This document shows, piece by piece, positions 9,716 through 19,871 of a stretch of DNA of 64,000 nucleotides. Source of the DNA: Stomorhina lunata (lineage: Eukaryota > Arthropoda > Insecta > Diptera > Rhiniidae). The position numbers and the translations under genes were made by a program. The first letter of the stretch is position 1, and each line of letters begins with the position of its first letter. The stretch covers positions 12,133,871 through 12,197,870 of the forward strand of contig OW121743.1 in assembly GCA_933228675.1 (NCBI GenBank), read 5' to 3'. Under the pieces are notes generated by a model that had not been told where the DNA came from, did no database searches, and saw nothing but the letters and a program-made list of their open reading frames with translations.

Positions 9716-12626
9716 ATGAGGTTAAATTTTGTTTTAGTCTTTTGCTCTGTAGTGTGTCTTTGCCAAGTATCGGAAGTATTTGGTGGTGTAAGTTAAAATT
9801 TTGAATACAAGTTTTAAAAAAGTGAAAGTTTTAAATGTATTTTGAAATTTGTGGCAAAAGGATGTTCAGATCTCGTAAAAAATATTTTATACAAATAAAC
9901 TGAAGTATCAACTGGCTTTATGTAACACCCGATTACCGCAAATGATAAATTTACATATTTCCTCCAGTGCATTCTTCTTCTGTTATCCTTGACTCCCGGT
10001 GGAGTATAGAGCCTCAACCTTACTTTTGTATTGAACTCTATTGCCTGATATTAGACATACCTCATTCCATGAACATTTTGCTGCTTGCAACTCCGCAGTA
10101 ATTGACCTTCTCCATGTTCTAGCAGGTGCTAGACGGCCTCTTCCCTTTGGATTCCAAAGAAGCGCTTGTTGAGCAATGCTGTTATTTGGCCTTTAATGTG
10201 TGTAGCCTATCCATCGCACATTCGTTGACTTACCTCTATAAAGGCTGGGATTTGGTTTGTCCCATTTAGTAGATCTTTATTTCGTATGGGATTCGGCCTC
10301 CCTATATTAAGAATTTATCTTAAGCATTTGTTTGCAAAGATTTGCAAGCGCATATCGATGGCATTTGTACGTTTCCAAGTTAAGCAGCCGTAATACAGGA
10401 AGGATTTGACACTCGAGTTGTATATTCGTAACTTAATTGTTGTTATTTGCCTAAATTTCCAAATAGCTCTGAAAATGCCGAATGCAGATGTTGCCTTATT
10501 AATACGCTATTCAATATCCTCATCGGCGCCATCTTTTGTCGATACCATTCATCCAAGATAATTGGAGGTACACACGCCATTCCATGAATAGTTTGCTTCT
10601 TGCAACTCCGCATTAATTGACCATCTCCATGTTCTATTAGGTGCACCAACACGACGGCCTCTTCGCTGAGGATTCCAACGAAGCGTTTGTCGAGCAATGT
10701 TGTTATTTGGCCTTCAAAGAGTGTGGTATATCCATCGCACATTCGTTGACTTATCTCTATATAAGCAGGGATTTGGTTTATCGCGTTTAGTAGAATTGTA
10801 TTTCGTATGGGATTCGGACTCCATATATTAAGAATAGCATTTGTGCTTTTCCAAATTTCGCAGCCGTAATACAGTATGGACTTGACATTCGAGTTGTATA
10901 TTCGTAACTTTATTGTTGTTGACATTTGACGAGATTTCCAAACAGCTCGGAGAGTGCCGAATTCAGATTTTGTCTTATACCAAACCAAACTTCCAAAATA
11001 ATTGAAGATACCTACACCTCCAATAACCTCGTTATCCACATTGATTTGCGTCGACGGATTTGCGCAATAGCCTCTAGACGTAACCTTTGTCTTGGAAATA
11101 TTGATTTCCAGCCCAGCTGCCCAAAATACCGAATGCGGATTTTGCCTTCTTAATATGCTATATCGTTAACGAGGGTATTGGAGGTGCAGTTACTTTCAAT
11201 TATCTTGGAAGTTAAGTATCTGCAAAAGGTGGCGCCGACGAGGATACCTTTTGCATATACCAAACTTCGAAGATAACTGAAGGTACCTACACCTCCAATA
11301 ACCTCGTTACCCACAGCTGCTTGAAATTTCGCTACTCAATATCCTCGTCAGTGGCATCTTTTGTGGATATGAAAATTCCAAGATAATTGAAGGTATCAAC
11401 ACGCAGAATAACCTCGGTTAAGCTTTGGCTTAGAAGACATACGTCATCTGCATTTTCCAAGTCCTCGAGTTGTTTAAAGGGTGTCCATTGGATACCGTGT
11501 CTACTTTTCAGAGCAGTGCATAATGTGAACTTGTCGATGACGAGGATAAAAACTAAAGGTGACAAGGTACAACCTTGTCTTACTCCAGTAGTTACTTTGA
11601 ACGGTTTTGACAATATTTCCTTATGTAGGACACTTAAAATTCACGTGTGTTCCCCGAATTAAGTTCAGAATTTCCATTGGCATGTTCCGATTTTCTAAAA
11701 TTCTCCACAGATATGCAGCTCCTATTGGCACTGTCGAAGGCCTTCATAAAGTCGATAAACGCTAGATAAATGGGAGTGCGGAATTCATTACATTGCTCTA
11801 ATACTATTCCTACTGTGTTGATAAGATCAACACAAGAACGGGACCATATAGAATGTCAAAATTGGCCTCGTTATTAGCGATTTAAGGCACAAATATTGAA
11901 AATCGGATCAGAATCTATATAAATTTACATTAGACATTTTATTATTACAGGCCACCCCAGAACAAATGGAGGCCGCTGCCAAGCTAATGAGAGATGTATG
12001 TTTTCCAAAGTTCCCGAAAGTAACTCAGGAAGTCGCTGATGAAATCAGAAAAGGTTCATTGCCCGATGAAAAGGACGCCAAATGTTATGTTAATTGTATA
12101 TTGGAGATGATGCAAACGGTAGGTAATATTTCTGTGGTTTGGTGCTAAAAGGGCCAATGTCAAAAAACATGGTTTTGAGAAAATTAGATTTAAAGTTTTT
12201 ATTTTCTATATAAATTCATAGTAACATTGCCAAGAAAAACCCTTATAACTCTGTTCAGAGTTAAGTAAGAGATTACCAGTTGGAGCCACATAAAATAGAG
12301 TTGAGAAGGGAATCTATTGCAATGAATAACTCAAAACAGCAAAAAATTGACATTGGCCCTTTTAGCACCAAGCCACAGATTTATACTTAATAAAAATTAA
12401 TTTTTCTAAAACTCCACAAAATTTACAGATGAAGAAAGGCAAGTTCTTGTATGAGGGTTCCCTGAAGCAAGTTGATATCCTACTGCCCGATCAGTACAAA
12501 GACGAATATAGAGCCGGCTTGGCGGCCTGCAAAAATGCTGCCAATGGCATCAAAAACAATTGCGATGCCTCCTATGCTATTTTCACTTGTATATCTAAAG
12601 AAATTTCCAATTTCATATTTCCCTAA
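9716..12626 (+). CDS. Obp19a: Obp19a-like odorant-binding protein, copy B
   Basis: Three exons: 9716-9787, 11951-12118 and 12429-12626 (438 nt, 145 aa). Splice phases and positions are identical to copy A. Signal peptide residues 1-24 are hydrophobic and end SEVFGG. The mature part contains LMRDVCFPKFPKV, KCYVNC, MKKGKF and ends FIFP. The six cysteines keep the copy A spacings (x27, x3, x40, x10, x8). As a soluble lymph OBP it should bind a small hydrophobic ligand. It matches Drosophila Obp19a at least as well as copy A does. Exons 2 and 3 are well conserved between copies while the signal peptide differs, as expected after an old tandem duplication. Intron 1 (2.16 kb) is filled by inverted non-LTR fragments and intron 2 (310 bp) is mostly a MITE with long inverted ends. 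Confidence 0.88.
9960..11870 (-). mobile_element. RTE-like non-LTR retrotransposon fragments, minus strand
   Basis: In intron 1 of OBP copy B. The fragment at about 11332-11613 carries reverse-transcriptase motifs: TGVRQGCTLSPLVFILVID and LEDLENADDVCLLSQSL, where an NADD replaces the usual (Y/F)ADD active site. The fragment at 10443-11039 carries RAVWKSRQMSTTIKLRIYN, YYGCEIWKS and IWSPNPIRNTILLNAINQ. At 9968-10015 lies the 3' end. Segments are duplicated: two related copies of the C-terminal region lie at about 10050-10450 and 10560-10920, so this is a rearranged stack of 5'-truncated insertions rather than one element. Confidence 0.72.
12131..12379. mobile_element. MITE with ~33-bp inverted repeats inside OBP intron 2
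   Basis: Left end TCTGTGGTTTGGTGCTAAAA (12131 on) and right end, read in reverse, TCTGTGGCTTGGTGCTAAAA (from 12379). The match continues with GGGCCAATGTCAA, giving about 33 paired bases with one difference. The ~180-bp interior is AT-rich and non-coding. It fills most of the 310-bp intron, beginning 12 bases after the donor and ending 49 bases before the exon. Confidence 0.8.
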
Positions 12627-12672
12627 ATTGAATTTTGTGAGTTTGAGGAAAATATTGGCTATAAATTTTGAA

Positions 12673-12678
12673 AATAAA
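12673..12678 (+). terminator. poly(A) signal of OBP copy B
   Basis: AATAAA about 47 bases after the TAA stop. Confidence 0.45.
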
Positions 12679-12679
12679 T

Positions 12680-13404
12680 TTAATTATTTAATAAATATTA
12701 TAACAAATTTAGTAAAATTGGTTGAATAACTTCATTATAATTTCTATTGTTTAAATATAAAAAACTTTATTTGCATTAAATGAAATAAGAAAAATTTTAA
12801 TATTTTGAAAATTACAGTGTTTTTTCAATTACACAGCCGGTAATTAGGAAATTATTCAAATTATAGGGTTTTAAAAAAACTATTCTAACAAATTCAAAAT
12901 ATGCCTCGTCATGAACTTAATATGTACGAGTACAAAGTTGTACCTTTAAATTGTAATGAATTGCTTAAATATAGTCTTTCATAAATATTTATTTAAATAT
13001 TCTTGACACGGTTGATTTATTTAAATAATTACTAGATATTTTAAATATTTATATGTGTATCATTTCATTGTTTTCCATCAAAATTTTGAAAAAAGTTTTC
13101 ACATTGTCATTTAGTTTGGAATTGTGATTACAAGTCTTGTAGCGCAAACTTGTGTCACACCCGATGAGACTTAATAATACCTCGATGCGAGTATATTTGT
13201 GTGTTAACACACCAGCGCCCACTATAGGTGTTTGTATTTTGTGACCCACTGTAATCAGCAGTCACATTAAATTGTAAACAAGGCGTCTGAATCTTTCAAA
13301 TTCGAATCATCGAGATAGCTTCAGCTTTCCCGATTGTGAACTCCGATATTATTTCAGCATTTTTGTAGATTTCATAGAGTGTTTGCTAGAGGTACTAGAA
13401 CCTA
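12680..13404. other. intergenic spacer
   Basis: AT-rich at first, then mixed composition. I see no gene or recognisable mobile element here. Confidence 0.5.
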
Positions 13405-15174
13405 AAGGGTGTTCCAACTAGAACGCAATTTTTAATTTTAAATAAAACACAGATATTAAAAAAAAAATAGTGTAACTTTATTATATCGTAGACAGAATGA
13501 GGTTATGTATGAAACAAGATATCGTGCAGATGGCGGCCGCGGCTTTGCTGACACACACGCGGTCTTTTAATGAAATTTTCAAATGCAGCGTCCGATTTCC
13601 TCTTTTAAGGCTTGAGTTGTCGTCGGCTTATTCGCGTAAACCATCGATTTCAAAAAAACCCAAAGAAGAAAATCTAATCGCATGATCTAGGCGGCCAATT
13701 GTGGTCTCCAAAACGCGAAATAACACAACCAGAAAATGACTGAGGTAGCAATTGAATTGTTTCTCTGGCTGTATGACATGTGGCGCCGTCTTGTTGAAAC
13801 CACATGACCTCCACATTCATTTCTTCAATAATAGGCAAGAAAAAACTGGTTATCATTTCACGATATGATTCCACCAGCCCAAAAACCACACCACACAGTG
13901 ACACATTTAGGATGCATTTGCTTCTCGTGAATCACTCGAGGATTTTCCTCATCCCAAATGCCTCCTCATGGAAGATGATTTTATCGGCAAAATCAGCATT
14001 TTCATGTTGTCTCTCCAATACCCAATTAACGAACTCCCTTCGCTATTATATCGTAAAGTAGACAGAATGAGGTTATTTATGGAACAAGATATCGTGCAGA
14101 TGGCCGCCGCGGCTTTGCTGGCACACACGCAGTCTTCTAATGAAATTTTCAAATGCAGCGTTCAATTTCCTCTTTTAAGGCTTGAGTCGTCGTCGGCTTA
14201 TTCGCGTAAACCATCGACTTCAAAAAACCCCAAAGAAGAAAATCTAATCGCACGATCTAGGCGGCCAATTGTGGTCTCCAAAACGCGAAATAACACAACC
14301 AGAAAATGACTGATGTAGCAATTAAATTGATTCTCTGGCTGTATGACATGTGGCGCTGTCTTATTGAAACCACATGCCCTCTACATTAATTTCTTCAAAA
14401 AACTGGTTATCATTTCACGATGACTCATTTTCATCAAAAAAAAAGGTCCAATGATTCCACCAGCGCAAAAACCACACCACACAGTGACACGTTGAGAATG
14501 CATTTGCTTCTCGTGAATCACTCGAGGATTTTCCTCGCCTCAAATGCGACAATTCTGCCTATTGACGAAGCCATCAAGATGAAAATGGGCCTCGTCACTG
14601 AAATTGATTTTATCTGCAAAATCAGCATTTTCATGTTGTCTCTCCAATACCCAATTAACGAACTCCCTTCGCTATCCATGGTCATCTGGCTTCAGTTCCT
14701 GAGTCAATTGAACTTTGTATGCATGAAGATGCAAATCTTTCGTCAAAATTCGCTGAATAGTGGATTTGGAGACACCAATTTCCTAAGCTCGGTGTCGAAT
14801 GGAGGTGGATAAAGTTTGAGCGACATCATCACGTATAACTGCGAAATTTTCCGTCGATCGACCTTGTCGAAGGCCCCTTGTTGTCTTTACATCACTAACA
14901 GACCCAGTTTCGGCAAATTTATCCATTAATCTCTTTACACTGGACTCTTTTGGAGCATTATTGTGACCCCAAATTGATCGCAATTTGGGCAAAGCTTTCA
15001 CCATTTTGGTAAAACAATTTCATAATGATAATGCGTTGTTCATTCGTGAAGCGTTCCATTTTTACTAACCTCGTACCTTCTACTACGATAAATAATAACA
15101 ATTCTTCAAATGTCAAACATTGTCACTTCGAATCGCGCAAAATTTAAAAATTGCGTTCTAGTTGGGACATACCT
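13405..15174 (-). mobile_element. mariner element, copy 2, with internal duplication
   Basis: Same family as the copy at 2773, reverse orientation. Ends AAGGGTGTTCCAACTAGAAC (left) and, in reverse, AAGGTATGTCCCAACTAGAA (right), with TA on both sides (13403-13404, 15175-15176). It is 1,770 bp rather than ~1,270 because the 3' half of the transposase gene is present twice: about 13480-14042 and again from 14043, each beginning near GTAGACAGAATGAGGTTAT. Confidence 0.83.
13480..15060 (-). pseudogene. mariner transposase, duplicated and frameshifted
   Basis: Minus-strand pieces include LMDKFAETGSVSDVKTTRGL (near the 15-kb end) and, in the first-listed duplicate, WFQQDGATCHTARETIQLL and NWPPRSCD. 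Here the second catalytic aspartate is intact (QQD), unlike copy 1. Stops, frameshifts and the ~560-bp internal tandem duplication make it non-functional. Confidence 0.75.
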
Positions 15175-15184
15175 TATAAGTGGA

Positions 15185-16250
15185 AACTTGTGGCGAACAG
15201 AATCACAATGACAACAAATCCAACTCTGAAGTTGAAACTAAGATTAAGGAAATCCTCCAATAAGTGTTAACCGATGACGAGTTAGGGGCTGTTCACAAAT
15301 AACGTTGACAAATCCTTAACTATGATTATCTCTGGAGATCCTACTTTCTCTTATGATGGGTGTCCGGAGGTATACACAGATGGAACCAAGTCAAAGACGG
15401 GGATGGAGGGAGGCTTCTTTATCCCTCTATTAGAAAATGAAATCTGTAATACTCTTCAGGCAGAGATACCTGCTATATATACAAGGCAGTCAAGCGGCTT
15501 AGATACCACAAAATATCCTCATCGGCTAACTTTGAGTCCCAGTGGAGCATAGGGCCTCAAATGGGATGCAGTTGTTGCCTGGGTTTCCTGCTAACAGTTA
15601 ATAACTGTATTGAATTCCTACTAACACCTCCTCGTGGTACATCCTGGAAACCTGAGCAAACTAGTTGAAGATGCGGTAAACAATCCTAGTGGGATTCTAA
15701 GTCAGAGCCATTCCGACGTATTTGGTATAAGGGTCTAAGATAATTGGATTTGGTAAAGTACGAAACTGTAGTTGAAGATGCGGTAAACAATCCGAGTGGG
15801 ATTCTAGGTCAAGGCTAACGTGAGAGGGAGTAATCTTAGAGCCATTCCCACGAATTTGGTCTAGGGGTCTAAGATAATTGTACTTGGTAAAGTACGAAAC
15901 TGTAGCGTCTAATCAACGTTTAAGTTACGGCTGCAAGCGGCCGTCTGTCTCGGATCGATCGGCTCGCTTTACAAACGTGGCTCTTGTCTTTGGACTCATC
16001 ATCCATCGACTTAGCACTTACGATGTTCTAAGCATGAAAAGAAACAAGATTACAGAATATACTAATCCAAGGTGTAATCAAGCGAGAAATCCTCCCGTGC
16101 CTAATCTATCCTGATAGAAACACAGTGACAACAAATTGAATTTCGAAGTTGAAACTAAGTTTAAGGAAATCCTCCCATAATTGTTAACCGATGACGAGTT
16201 AGTAGTAAGAATCTGTGTTTGTTCGTGGAGTCCTATTATTAAGAATAGGT
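15185..16250 (+). pseudogene. non-LTR retrotransposon fragments with RNase H relic
   Basis: The frame at 15322-15480 reads CPEVYTDGTKSKTGMEGGFF and LQAEIPAI. This is the D-G-[ST]-K and Q-A-E signature of the RNase H domain of I/R1/Loa-type non-LTR elements. A ~75-bp segment (ACAATGACAACAAAT… through GATGACGAGTTAG) is present twice, near 15206 and 16119, and a ~125-bp unit near 15724 and 15865 is also duplicated. A GGGGCTGTTCACAAATAACG string at 15287 resembles the end of a common fly MITE. Confidence 0.6.
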
Positions 16251-16263
16251 GTATATACAAATA

Positions 16264-18265
16264 TCGGGTTTTTCAACAGGGACGCTACAAAAGTACAGCG
16301 ACAAGGAGAGTAGACGTAGAAATTTACTACCGAATTTCGGAGTCAGTGGCCTCAACGTTAAGAGCGCTACGTCCAATTTATGGTCGTCATATTCGTCCTA
16401 GCAGATCAACAATTGAGCGTCTAGTATTCTCTTGCCACTGAGACAAAGAAGTTCCCGTAGTGTGGAGACTATTGCTGCCGCTGAGGCTTCAGTTAAAGAA
16501 TGCCCAAATGTGTCTTTCACACATCGTTCTCAAGCGTTAAGCATCTCTGTGATGCCGTTGTGGCGAATTTTGCGAAAAGACCTTGTCTTTGTAAGGTCTG
16601 CCATTTCACGGCGGAAAGATATACGATCGAACAACGAGTTGAAATTATTAAAGTTTACCACCGAAATTCGGAGTCAGTGCTACGTTCAATTTGTGGTCGC
16701 CATAATCTTCCTAGCAGTTCAACAATTGAGCGTCTAGTGGAAAAATTTGAATCCACAGGAACAGTACAAAATGTTCCCTTGCCAGTGAGATAAGGAAGTG
16801 CCCGTAGTGTCGAGAATATTGCTGCCGCTGAGGCTTCAGTTGAAGAAAGCCTAAATGTGACTCTCACAAGCGTTGGTCATCTCTGTGATGTCGTTATGGC
16901 AAATTTGCGAAAAGACCTTGGCTTACATCCTGACAAGATCAAATTGACGCAAGAACTGAAGACGCTTGACTACTAAATTTGAATCCGCAGGCACAGTGCA
17001 AAATGTACCCGTAGTGTCGAGAATATTGATGCCGCTGAGGCTTCTGTTGAAGAAAGCCTAAATATGACTCTCACACATCGTTCTCAAGCGTTGGTCACCT
17101 CTGTGATGTCGTTATGGCAAATTTTGCGAAAAGACCTTGGCTTACATCCTGACAAGATCAAATTGATTCAAGAACTGAAGCCGCTTGACCATCAAAAGCG
17201 TCGTATGTTCGTTAATTGGGCAACAACTTGAAAATGATTCGGATTTTCATCGAAAAATCATAGTGTCAAGAATATTTCTACTGCTGAGGCTTCAGTTGAA
17301 GAAAGACCAAATATATCTCTCACACATTGTTCTCAAGCGTTGAGCATTTCTTTGACGTCGTTGTGGCGAATTTTGCGTAAAGACCTTGGCTTACATCCTG
17401 ACAAGATCAAATTGACGCAAGAACTGAAGACGCATGACTATTAAATTTGAGTCCGCAGGCACAGTACAAAATGTTCAATTGCCAGTGGGAAGAAGAAGTG
17501 CCCGTAGTGTGGAGAATATTGCTGCCGCTGAGGCTTCAGTTGAAGAAAGCCCAAATGCGTCTCTCAAACATTGTTCTCAAGCGTTGGGCATCTCTGTGAT
17601 ATCGTTGTGGTGAATTTTGCGAAGAGACCTTGGCTTACATCCTTACAAGATCAAATTGAGGTAAGAACTGAAGCCGGTTTGACCATCAAATGCTTCGTAT
17701 GTTCGTCAATAAACATTATATGCGTAATTGGTCAGGCAGCAATCCACACGTACTCCATGAGTCATCTTTGATTCCCGAAAAAATTACGGTTTAGTTTGGG
17801 CCGTACTTTTTCCGTGATAATCAAGACCGGCACGTTACTATGAATGGAAATCGCTACCGTTCAATGATAACCGAATATTTTTGGTCCCAATTGGATGATG
17901 ATGGACTTGGAGGACATGTGGTTCCAATAGGACTAAGCCACAAGCCAGACACTCAATTTATGCAAAACCAAGTTTGGAGAACGTGTTATCTCACGAAATG
18001 GTCCAGTCGATTGGCCGCTTCGGTCATGCGATTTGACGCCGTTAGACTATTTTCTGTGGGGCCACAAGCCACACAATCAATTTATTGAATACCAAGTTTG
18101 GAGAACGTATTAACTCACGAAATAGTCCAGTCGATTGGCCGCCTCGGTTGTGCGATTTGAAGCCGTTAGACTTTTTTCTGTGGGGCTACATCAATTTCTT
18201 AAGAAGCTTGGCCTATAACTAATTTGAAAAGAAAGTCAAATATTGGGGGAAGGTCTTCCAGGAAG
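16264..18265 (+). mobile_element. rearranged second mariner-family element
   Basis: A different mariner-like transposase in shuffled, repeated pieces. Readable parts are YTIEQRVEIIKVYHRNSESV, ICGRHNLPSSSTIERLVEKF (DNA-binding domain) and FAKRPCLCKVCH. The unit from GTCGAGAATATTGCTGCCGC to TTACATCCTGACAAGATCAA occurs about four times between 16800 and 17660. Near the end come NGNRYRSMITEYFWSQLDDD and two copies of the CGTTAGAC…TGTGGGGC segment. All frames are broken. Confidence 0.65.
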
Positions 18266-18545
18266 TTAAATAAGCTTCACATTATTCTTTAACCACACCA
18301 TGTTCATGTACATTTATTTTGTAAAAAATAGAAAATACACATTTTTTTTTTGTATTTAAAGTCTAAATTTAAAACTATAGTATATGCATAAATAGCTTCA
18401 ATAAGCCTTAATTTAAGGTACCGTATGAATTAATGCTGCACAATAAAAATAAATAATTAAAAGAAAAAGTCGGAAATTAAAAATAACTCCTAAAGTATTA
18501 CAAAACGTTATCAGGTGAACTGGAGGCAAAATCGGAAAGGCATTT
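18266..18545. other. 3' flank of minus-strand OBP
   Basis: AT-rich spacer. No gene seen. Confidence 0.5.
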
Positions 18546-19457
18546 TTATTCATCTTTAAGTTCGGGTATTTCAAAGCCACCTTTTTTCATTAGGTCCAAC
18601 ATGCAAATGCCATGAGCATGGGCATTTTCACATCTATCAAAGAAATGGAAGGAAATTTAAATATTAGAGTTTCTAAACTTTACTTTAAGGAAGAGGCCAA
18701 AAATCTCTTTCTGAAACAAAACGTCATAACTTTCCGAACAACCCAAAAGCACTTACTTTTCTGCAATGCCTTGATTTTTTTGATTGCATTCGTCTATGAT
18801 ATTGCCCAATTCATCTTTTTGCTCTGAAAACATGGAACCCATCAAATCAACGGTGGCCTCTTTGTCCATGGTGGTCGAACCTTCTGGGATCTTAAATTTA
18901 TTTTTAATAGTTTAGATTAAATAATATTTCTAATATTTAGATAAATATTTTACCAAATTAAACTGAGCCATTAAACAGTGTCTGAAACATTTCGAGGTGT
19001 ATTGGGCATCTTCAACATTTTTCACCACTTCGATAATGTGTTCTAAAGGAAGGTTATACAAAAAGATGTTTATATCTGATATTATATATTTCAAAGTTTC
19101 TTTAAAGAACAGCACTTTTCAAAAAGACTCTGAAGGTGATACTCATCCTAAATATGGGTGTGATACCAATATTTGTGTGACACCAATATTTGCAAACATA
19201 GGCAAACACCTTATGAATCAGTTAATTATAAACTAAACCTATATTCTCACCTTCTTCCGGCTTGGGTTCACAGTCCTCAGCGAAGGACATCAGAGCCTCG
19301 GCCACATCTTTAACGCTCATACCATCATCACCAGCCTATTTGGAGTTCAAATAAAAACCTTTTTTTTTACTTTATTTTGTATAACCCAGACTTCAGTACT
19401 TACATAAGCTAATGCGACAATGGTCAAATAAATCAATAAATTTGACAAAAATTTCAT
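18546..19457 (-). CDS. classical odorant-binding protein, five exons
   Basis: Exons on the minus strand: 19457-19404, 19335-19251, 19042-18954, 18890-18757 and 18633-18546. They sum to 450 nt (149 aa) with every junction GT-AG and in frame. Residues 1-18 (MKFLSNLLIYLTIVALAY) are a signal peptide. Six cysteines give C1-x24-C2-x3-C3-x41-C4-x10-C5-x8-C6, the classical OBP pattern; the C2/C3 block reads KCFRHC and the C5/C6 block CENAHAHGIC. The mature protein is acidic. I cannot match it to a named Drosophila OBP; its place beside Obp19a-like genes suggests an Obp19-cluster member, but an independent OBP is possible. The small exons make it invisible as a single reading frame. No defect seen. 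Confidence 0.86.
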
Positions 19458-19581
19458 AGCGATAATGAAATTTTAACACTTTCTTTGAAAGAGTTTCCTA
19501 AGGATCGTTCCTTTTTTCCTTTGCAATTTGTTTTTTTTTTTTTTTAATTTTTTAATCGTCACAACTCTAAATCAATAATAA

Positions 19582-19590
19582 CTATTTATA
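19582..19590 (-). promoter_or_regulatory. possible TATA box of the five-exon OBP
   Basis: TATAAATAG on the minus strand about 125 bases upstream of the start codon. No strong initiator motif at the expected distance was recognised, so this is tentative. Confidence 0.3.
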
Positions 19591-19871
19591 ATAATTGGAA
19601 AGTTTACATTTTATATACAATTTAAAAGGGACTTTAACTGAAAAAAATATTCGTGTTAATAAAAATTGATATTATATCTGATCTATTTAAACATTTTATT
19701 ACTGGAATTTACATATGTTTGAGCTTTTTTACAAGCTTTTTTTTACTAGCACAGTGTAATTAATTCAGATTATCAAATTTAGCGTAATAATTGTTATAAA
19801 AATATCGTGTTAATTTTGACAAGTCTCTATTATAATGTAAATAGTAGATCTTAGTTGATCTCGAGAGGTGC
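19591..19871. other. AT-rich spacer before satellite
   Basis: No gene or repeat recognised. Confidence 0.5.
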
